Assembly (NCBI GenBank): GCA_038230595.1 | Contig: JBBRMY010000090.1 | Coordinates: 1 to 10,849, forward strand | DNA length: 10,849 nt | From: JBBRMY01 sp038230595 | Lineage (GTDB): Bacteria; Bacteroidota; Ignavibacteria; Tepidaquicellales; Tepidaquicellaceae | Direction: 5' to 3' | Part shown: positions 6,288 to 10,849 of the stretch, piece after piece | Layout of the letters: each line of letters begins with the position of its first letter | Position numbering within the stretch: the stretch's first letter is position 1 | Made by a program: the position numbers and the translations under genes | The notes under the pieces: generated by a model | The model's database searches: none | What the model was told of the DNA's origin: nothing | What the model saw: the letters and a program-made list of their open reading frames with translations, nothing else

Positions 6288-6803
6288 TTAGAAATTTTCC
6301 TGAAAGTCATCATCTTCTGATTCATCCATTTCAGGATGAAATTCTTCGTAGAGGAATGTTGTTCCTTTTTTAGATTTTGACTCTTCATAATCAAAAGCAA
6401 ATACTTCTTCAGTAAGAAAGCGATATTTTTCGATCGCCGGATAATCGTTATGGAATTCGACAAAGATCTTTTGCTTATCAAGAAGCTGAATAAGTCTTTT
6501 GAATTCTTTCTCAGCATTCTCTTTTTTGATCTCTGTGAATTTTATAAAGGCAGGCTTTTTAATCCTGTCATAAACTTTTATGACTTTTAGATTTTTATGG
6601 GTCTTCTCGAATTTTTTGATATCAGACAAAAGTGAAGGATCATCATCATCAAGGTCAGCTTCAGTTGCATCATTGTCTTCATCTTCATGAGAATAGGCAT
6701 CATCATCGACATAGCCATGTTCAGACTTTCCGTTTTCTTTATGTTTGAGCTTCGAAGTTTCCTTCTCACTCTTTTCACCGGGCTTCAATTTTCTTAGTGG
6801 CAT
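6288..6803 (-). CDS. Unrecognised protein with acidic linkers and a conserved-looking alpha/beta core
   Basis: The 171 residues form three parts. Residues 1-30 are Lys-rich. Residues 33-56 are an Asp/Glu run (VDDDAYSHEDEDNDATEAD). A core at about 71-140 has mixed helices and strands and contains KRLIQLLDKQKIFVEF and YRFLTEEVFAFD. A second acidic stretch ends the chain (MDESEDDDFQENF). There are no cysteines, signal peptide or membrane segments, so it is probably cytosolic. The core has the feel of a small helical domain seen in other Bacteroidota proteins, where a YRFxTEE phrase recurs, but I recall no name or function. The ATG at 6803 lacks a Shine-Dalgarno; 57 bases separate it from the cdsA stop, the widest gap in the run, with no hairpin. 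An A/T-rich TATATTTG about 13 bases upstream could be part of an internal promoter. Confidence 0.75.
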   Translation of the reverse strand: MPLRKLKPGEKSEKETSKLKHKENGKSEHGYVDDDAYSHEDEDNDATEADLDDDDPSLLSDIKKFEKTHKNLKVIKVYDRIKKPAFIKFTEIKKENAEKEFKRLIQLLDKQKIFVEFHNDYPAIEKYRFLTEEVFAFDYEESKSKKGTTFLYEEFHPEMDESEDDDFQENF

Positions 6804-6860
6804 TATTTATACAAATATAAAATTCGTTCTTTTACAATTAATAATTTTAATTCTTTTTTT

Positions 6861-7709
6861 TCAAGTCAAGAGTGTAAAATATTTAAATACAAAAAAATAT
6901 AAATAAATATAAATAAATGGGATTACAAATAACAAACTGTCGAATCTATCAAGGACTCCCCCATGACCAGGTATTATATTTGATGAATCTTTTATATCAA
7001 CACTTCTTTTTATAAAGGACTCAAAAATATCTCCAGCAGGACCAATCAAAGAAACAATAAGTCCAAATGCTATCGCATCTGATAAATTAAGAAGATCAGT
7101 ATTAAAATACATTATAATTAGAGCAGCTATCACGGTAAAGATAATTCCACTTATGAAGCCCTCAATGGTTTTTTTCGGACTGATCTCCGTTAGCTTATGC
7201 TTTCCCATAAGCATTCCTCCGAAATATGACATTGTATCACATGTCCATATAAGTATAAATACTATTAAAACATAATTCATTACTTCAGATTGAGGAGGAC
7301 CAATTTTTATAAACACTATTGGACGGGAAAAATATTTTTCAATAGTATTTAAAAGTATAAAGGGTAAAGTTATGTAGAATTGTCCCGAAATTGAAACAAT
7401 GGGGTTTAAAATATTTTTGTTTTTTCTGAAAAGTTCAATTATCAGGATTATAACTGGTATTAAATATAGAAGATTTATGAACACAGGAAGAAAAAAACAA
7501 ACCACTAGAGCAATAACCGCTAATATTAAATCTAAGGCTAAAAAGGTATTAATTTCTTTTTTAAGAAATAAATTATGTAACTCCCACAATGAAATGCAGG
7601 TTATCAAAGTAATAAGAATAAAGAACGGAAGCCCGCCCCAAATTATCAAAAATAAAAAAACAGGAATTCCGATCACTCCCACAATTATTCTGACAGTAGT
7701 ATTACTCAT
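6861..7709 (-). CDS. cdsA: Phosphatidate cytidylyltransferase (CDP-diglyceride synthase)
   Basis: CdsA is an integral membrane enzyme that makes CDP-diacylglycerol from phosphatidate and CTP, the branch point of phospholipid synthesis. The family signature is complete: SPKKTIEGFISG at 177-188, then GPAGDIFESFIKRSVDIKD with D227, and IPGHGGVLDRFDS at 246-258. About eight hydrophobic segments span the 282 residues, including 8-23, 27-42, 58-75, 80-93, 146-162, 186-201, 212-223 and 259-275. Length matches the family. The ATG at 7709 overlaps the last eight bases of the CPBP gene, indicating translational coupling. The C-terminus (IYIYLYFFVFKYFTLLT) comes from a very AT-rich stretch with a 10-bp tandem repeat, so the tail may vary. 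It is second in the leftward run. Confidence 0.96.
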   Translation of the reverse strand: MSNTTVRIIVGVIGIPVFLFLIIWGGLPFFILITLITCISLWELHNLFLKKEINTFLALDLILAVIALVVCFFLPVFINLLYLIPVIILIIELFRKNKNILNPIVSISGQFYITLPFILLNTIEKYFSRPIVFIKIGPPQSEVMNYVLIVFILIWTCDTMSYFGGMLMGKHKLTEISPKKTIEGFISGIIFTVIAALIIMYFNTDLLNLSDAIAFGLIVSLIGPAGDIFESFIKRSVDIKDSSNIIPGHGGVLDRFDSLLFVIPFIYIYLYFFVFKYFTLLT

Positions 7710-8643
7710 TTGTATTTTTTAATTGTTCCGTAACAGCAAGATTCTTAACGGATGTTCTTTTTATAAAGTACACAACAGCAATAAATATGAGAAAGGATAT
7801 TAACCCTGAAATTATAAGTGAATTTACATCAGCATCCGAGACATTATTTTCAGAGGTTATATCTTTACCATAAAAGTAAACTGCAAATGCTGCTATAAAA
7901 TTATTCAAAAAATGACAAACAATTGATGTTATTATGCTGCCTGAATGATAAACAACGAATGCAAGAAAAACTCCAAGCAATGTAAGCGGAATTAGATTGA
8001 ATGGGTGAAAATGAAAAGCCGCAAATAAAAACCCTGTGAGGAAAATCGACACTGCAGGTGTTTTTATTTTTTCAAAATTAAACAGAACGAGACCTCTGAA
8101 CAGGAATTCCTCACAAATTGCAGGTGTAACTGCAATAACTATCACAACTCCTATTAATTCCAAAACACTATTTGAAGTAACAAGTGAAAGAGTTGTGGAT
8201 TCCAGCTTATCAAAGAGTTCTTTAAGCGGAGTTAAGAAATCTTTCATAAACGGAATAGAAAATATCAGCTTATTCTGGAAATACAAATAGAATTGAAGAA
8301 ATGGCTGAATGGCAAATGTTCCAAGTACTGACAGAATAAAAACTGAAGGCTTCGGCATTCTTAATCTGAAAGAACTCTTCAGATCATCTCCTTTCAAATG
8401 TACTAGAAAAAGAGCAGGAGCAAGAATGAACATGAATTGTGAAAATGAAATAATTATTCTTGCAAATACTATATTACCACCTGCAGTCATATCGGCGCCA
8501 AGTATTCCGTAAGCGATCATTCCTCCGATTATCTGATATAAAAAGAAAACAGCACCTAAGGATAGAATAATAAAAGCCAAAGGATTAAGATTGGAAAGCG
8601 GAGCTTTTTTTGGAGGAGTTGAAGTATTATAATTTTCTGCCAT
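7702..8643 (-). CDS. CPBP-family (CAAX-like, Abi) intramembrane metalloprotease
   Basis: The 313-residue polytopic protein carries all three CPBP motifs: EExxxR at E178-E179-R183 (ICEEFLFRG), FxxxH at F207-H211 (FAAFHFH), and HxxxN at H244-N248 (CHFLNNF). In this family these residues hold a metal and cut within the membrane, as in the CAAX prenyl endopeptidase Rce1. Bacterial members have varied and mostly unknown substrates. About seven to eight hydrophobic segments are visible, the first at about residues 21-45. The N-terminus (MAENYNTSTPPKKAPLSN) is polar, without a signal peptide. The ATG at 8643 has an A/T-rich leader with no Shine-Dalgarno. It is first in the leftward run, overlaps cdsA by eight bases, and is divergent from an M50 protease gene, so both may act on membrane proteins. 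Substrate unknown. Confidence 0.92.
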   Translation of the reverse strand: MAENYNTSTPPKKAPLSNLNPLAFIILSLGAVFFLYQIIGGMIAYGILGADMTAGGNIVFARIIISFSQFMFILAPALFLVHLKGDDLKSSFRLRMPKPSVFILSVLGTFAIQPFLQFYLYFQNKLIFSIPFMKDFLTPLKELFDKLESTTLSLVTSNSVLELIGVVIVIAVTPAICEEFLFRGLVLFNFEKIKTPAVSIFLTGFLFAAFHFHPFNLIPLTLLGVFLAFVVYHSGSIITSIVCHFLNNFIAAFAVYFYGKDITSENNVSDADVNSLIISGLISFLIFIAVVYFIKRTSVKNLAVTEQLKNTNE

Positions 8644-8707
8644 TTAAATAAACTTTCATTCTAATATTCAAAAATTTTTTCAAATTAAATAGTATAAATG
8701 AAGTTTT

Positions 8708-8721
8708 AAAAGTTAACTTTT
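8708..8721. repeat. 14-bp perfect palindrome between divergent protease genes
   Basis: AAAAGTTAACTTTT reads the same on both strands and lies in the 126-base divergent gap between the CPBP and M50 genes. It is 65 bases upstream of the CPBP ATG and 49 upstream of the M50 ATG. It might bind a dimeric regulator controlling both genes, but its A/T flanks make chance plausible. I see no promoter pair good enough to annotate in this gap. Confidence 0.3.
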
Positions 8722-8769
8722 TCTTTTGTGACTAAAATCTTCAATTTTGATTTTATATGTTTATATAAC

Positions 8770-9774
8770 ATGGAAGAACAGAATTACTACAGTCCGCAAA
8801 ATTTTTCACAGCCAATTTATTCAGCACCACCACCCGCAATTGTAAAGAAAAAAAAGACCCGCTTTATATTAAATATAATTTTATTCATTCTTACTTTTTT
8901 TACAACGACAGTTGCCGGAGTTTACTGGTCAAATCATGATCCTTACCAGCTTTTAAATTTTAAGTTTGGTATTCTTTATTCTGTTCTGATCTTATCAATT
9001 TTAACTGCTCACGAATTTGGGCACTACTTTGCAGCTCTCTATCATAAAGTTGACGTCACTCTACCATTTTATATCCCGTTTCCATTTATAGAATTGAATC
9101 CATTCGGTACAATGGGTGCAGTTATAAGAATGAAGTCACGGGCAAGCTCAAGGAAAGCATTATTTGATATAGGAATTTCAGGACCTATTGCCGGCTGGAT
9201 CGTTTCAGTAATATGCCTGATAATTGGTTTTGCAACACTTCCTTCAATAGATTATCTATACAACATACATCCTGAATATAAAACGACCGGTATTCCGGTT
9301 GAAGGATTTTCTTTCGGATATAATATTATATTTTATACTTTTGAAAAGATATTTACTTCTTCTCCTAAAGTTTTCATGCCTCCGATGAATGAGATATATC
9401 ATTATCCATTTTTATGCGCGGGGTGGTTCGGAATGCTTATCACTGCATTAAATATGATGCCGGTTGGTCAGCTTGACGGAGGACATATTTCTTATACTAT
9501 GTTCGGGGAAAAGCATAAATATCTCGCTTATTTGACTTTTGCATTTCTAGTGGTATTCGGACTTGGCGGGTTAATAGAATTTATTGATCCGAAATATTCG
9601 TTTGGTTCATTAAACTGGCTAGTATGGGCACTGCTTATTCTATTTATTATAAAGATAAAGCATCCTGACATAGTTACAGATCATGAGGAGTTGGGTACAA
9701 CAAGATTAACTCTGGGCTGGTTCTCATTTTTTATATTCATTACAACGTTTTGTCCGGTGCCATTTCATTATTAA
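8770..9774 (+). CDS. Site-2-protease family (M50) intramembrane zinc metalloprotease
   Basis: With the start used here the product has 334 residues. The zinc site is HEFGH at H81-H85 inside a hydrophobic segment, and the second metal motif is NMMPVGQLDGG with N228, P231 and D236. GISGPIAG (135-142) is the usual conserved loop of the family. There are about seven hydrophobic segments, no PDZ domain and no CBS domains, so it is the minimal type rather than RseP. The N-terminus is a Pro/Tyr/Gln-rich cytoplasmic tail ending in KKKK. I chose ATG at 8770 (MEEQNYYSPQ) over GTG at 8728. The extra 14 residues from GTG (TKIFNFDFICLYN) are unlike the rest of the tail and probably belong to the promoter/leader. 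Substrate unknown. The last 35 bases overlap pgeF tail to tail. Confidence 0.93.
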   Translation: MEEQNYYSPQNFSQPIYSAPPPAIVKKKKTRFILNIILFILTFFTTTVAGVYWSNHDPYQLLNFKFGILYSVLILSILTAHEFGHYFAALYHKVDVTLPFYIPFPFIELNPFGTMGAVIRMKSRASSRKALFDIGISGPIAGWIVSVICLIIGFATLPSIDYLYNIHPEYKTTGIPVEGFSFGYNIIFYTFEKIFTSSPKVFMPPMNEIYHYPFLCAGWFGMLITALNMMPVGQLDGGHISYTMFGEKHKYLAYLTFAFLVVFGLGGLIEFIDPKYSFGSLNWLVWALLILFIIKIKHPDIVTDHEELGTTRLTLGWFSFFIFITTFCPVPFHY

Positions 9775-10519
9775 CTGCCCGAAGACCTATAACTCCCATC
9801 ATTCTTCCTGTATCTTTACCTCTATGCCCTTTTTCTCTTCTATGTGAATGGAAAAGATCTTCACTTTCATAAGTACAGTAAGCAGATACTTCAATATTCT
9901 GTTCTTTTAAACCTGCTTTTAATAGCTGATGGTGAATTATTTTTTTAAGGTCAAGATGAAACTTTCCATTTTCTTCTGATAAGTTATCCTCTCCGAAATG
10001 CTTTTTAAACTCTTCTCCAACTTCATAGTTCTTTCCGGAGATGCATGGTCCAATGAATGCAATTACATTTTCAGGGAGACATTTGAATTTTTCACATAAT
10101 GTCTTAACTGTTTTTCCTGATATATTCTCTTTTGCTCCCATCCATCCGGAATGAATTCCTGCAAAAACTTTTTTATTTGGATCATACAAGAATACAGGAG
10201 CACAGTCGGCTATCATGACTGCAAGAAAAACTCCATACTTATCTGAGCATAATGCATCGCTATCAGGAATGAATTTCTGATCTGAAACATAGTTTATATT
10301 TGCAGAATGTACTTGTTGCTGGAAAGTGACTTTATCTAATTCAATCTTAAGTTCTTTTAAAAATAATTTTCTGTTCTCAATAACTTTCTCTTTTTCATCT
10401 CCAACCATCATTCCCATATTCATAAAATATGGAGGTGCGGAAACACCGCCATCTTTTGTGCTAATTCCAAATGCAAGTTCCGGAAATTTCTTAAAAAGTT
10501 CTGAATAAATTATTTTCAA
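9740..10519 (-). CDS. pgeF: YfiH/PgeF-family protein (peptidoglycan editing factor / purine nucleoside phosphorylase fold)
   Basis: The 259 residues show the family's metal-site triad, H71 (QQVHS), C106 (ADCAP) and H123 (IHSGW), numbering almost as in E. coli YfiH. IGPCI (156-160), YCTYES (214-219) and FHSHRREKG (223-231) are also present. The family was called laccase or multicopper polyphenol oxidase. Later work describes purine nucleoside phosphorylase/deaminase activity and a role in removing wrong peptidoglycan precursors. Which applies here is not visible. The usual HAGWRG reads HSGWMG here, losing the Arg. Start is TTG at 10519, which overlaps the TGA stop of the upstream gene (TTGA) and sits just before the expected first strand. 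The last 14 residues (from about 246) form a non-family tail encoded in the overlap with the M50 gene. Cytosolic, no signal peptide. Confidence 0.93.
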   Translation of the reverse strand: MKIIYSELFKKFPELAFGISTKDGGVSAPPYFMNMGMMVGDEKEKVIENRKLFLKELKIELDKVTFQQQVHSANINYVSDQKFIPDSDALCSDKYGVFLAVMIADCAPVFLYDPNKKVFAGIHSGWMGAKENISGKTVKTLCEKFKCLPENVIAFIGPCISGKNYEVGEEFKKHFGEDNLSEENGKFHLDLKKIIHHQLLKAGLKEQNIEVSAYCTYESEDLFHSHRREKGHRGKDTGRMMGVIGLRAVNNEMAPDKTL

Positions 10520-10849
10520 TCTATATCTTTTCGATCAATTTTTCTGTTCTGCTTTTTCCCTGAATTTATCTTTTTTTCTTTTATCCGGTTCTCTTTATCT
10601 CCGAAAGACGGCTTAGTTTTTTTTCTAACTTTATCTTTTTTAAAAGATGCAGAAATAAGCAGCCTGAATTTTTTTAATGCTATTTCTTTATTCATCAGCT
10701 GCGTACGTGCTTCCTGAGAAGTTATTTTAAGCACACCAGTTTTATCAATCCTGTTTGATAATTTCTGAGATAAAATTTCTTTCTGTTCTGCATTAAGTCT
10801 TTCAGAATTCACAATATCAAAGCTAAGCTCTACTTTTGTCTCAACCTTA
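10516..10849 (-). CDS. arfB: ArfB/YaeJ-like peptidyl-tRNA hydrolase, C-terminal part (cut by window edge)
   Basis: ArfB rescues stalled ribosomes by hydrolysing peptidyl-tRNA. The frame is open to the right edge; 110 residues before the stop are visible, while the GGQ catalytic loop lies outside. The visible part starts KVETKVELSFDI, matching the strand right after the GGQ loop of release factors. It continues with NSERLNAEQKEIL and NRIDKTGVLKITSQEARTQL, the usual ArfB helix and strand, then a Lys/Arg-rich tail (about the last 45 residues) that in E. coli ArfB inserts into the mRNA entry channel. A GTG at 10812 is an internal valine, not a start, because the similarity continues upstream. Full-length ArfB is about 140 residues, so roughly 30 are missing. 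It is coupled to pgeF by the TTGA overlap. Confidence 0.9.
   Translation of the reverse strand, partial: KVETKVELSFDIVNSERLNAEQKEILSQKLSNRIDKTGVLKITSQEARTQLMNKEIALKKFRLLISASFKKDKVRKKTKPSFGDKENRIKEKKINSGKKQNRKIDRKDID

Noticed and set aside
6269..6517. Minus-strand open frame overlapping the acidic unknown protein
   Set aside because: Out-of-frame shadow; the overlapping frame has a better start, sensible composition and tight operon spacing.
6898..6917. Tandem 10-bp repeat TATAAATAAA x2
   Set aside because: It lies in the CdsA C-terminal codons (Ile/Tyr/Leu/Phe) and is explained by low complexity in AT-rich coding DNA; two copies are too few to call a repeat element.
7399..7722. Plus-strand open frame of 107 codons within cdsA
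   Set aside because: Antisense to an intact CdsA membrane region; the Ile/Lys-rich composition is what reversed membrane codons give.
8728..8769. GTG-initiated 14-residue extension of the M50 protease
   Set aside because: The encoded residues are unlike the polar Pro/Tyr/Gln tail that follows, and an ATG at 8770 gives a natural N-terminus; the stretch looks like leader DNA.
10516..10812. A 98-residue protein starting at GTG 10812
   Set aside because: ArfB similarity continues upstream in frame to the window edge (KVETKVELSFDI), so this GTG is an internal valine and the gene is simply cut by the window.

Overview
This window is AT-rich chromosomal DNA, roughly one third G+C by eye, packed with short-spaced genes. 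It looks like a member of the Bacteroidota/Ignavibacteriota (FCB) group. Three things suggest this: almost no gene has a Shine-Dalgarno sequence; UvrA lacks the first cysteine pair of its first zinc finger, as I recall for Bacteroidota UvrA; and there is an outer-membrane beta-barrel protein next to compact housekeeping operons. The placement is inference; no 16S or other marker is present.

Layout. (1) 1-393, minus strand: a candidate promoter (364-393) drives two tiny possible membrane peptides of 27 and 21 codons and the start of an unrecognised protein cut by the window edge. That protein has the only strong Shine-Dalgarno here. (2) 439-475: a perfect 16-bp hairpin with U-tract, the terminator of uvrA. 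(3) 511-3453, minus: uvrA, excision-repair damage sensor, with a 45-residue Lys/Ser-rich N-terminal extension and a probable TTG start. (4) 3541-4449, plus: a secreted, probably outer-membrane beta-barrel protein, divergent from uvrA. (5) 8643-4481, minus: a six-gene run reading CPBP membrane protease, cdsA, an acidic unknown protein, a thioredoxin-fold protein, gpmA and a HAD-type phosphatase. Most junctions are 15 nt or less, or overlap, so this is probably one operon. It mixes phospholipid synthesis, glycolysis and redox functions. (6) 8770-9774, plus: an M50 site-2-type intramembrane protease, divergent from the CPBP gene, so two unrelated intramembrane protease families face each other. 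(7) 10849-9740, minus: the C-terminal part of an ArfB-like ribosome-rescue hydrolase, then pgeF, coupled by a TTGA stop/start overlap. pgeF overlaps the end of the M50 gene tail to tail by 35 bp.

Most of the window is ordinary housekeeping sequence. I see no mobile element, CRISPR array, tRNA, rRNA, phage gene or defence gene, and no convincing new multigene system. The items most worth a second look are the paired micro-ORFs at the left end, the cluster of four genes whose homology demands TTG starts, and the 5' end of uvrA, where an in-frame ATG is cut off by a TGA after five codons.
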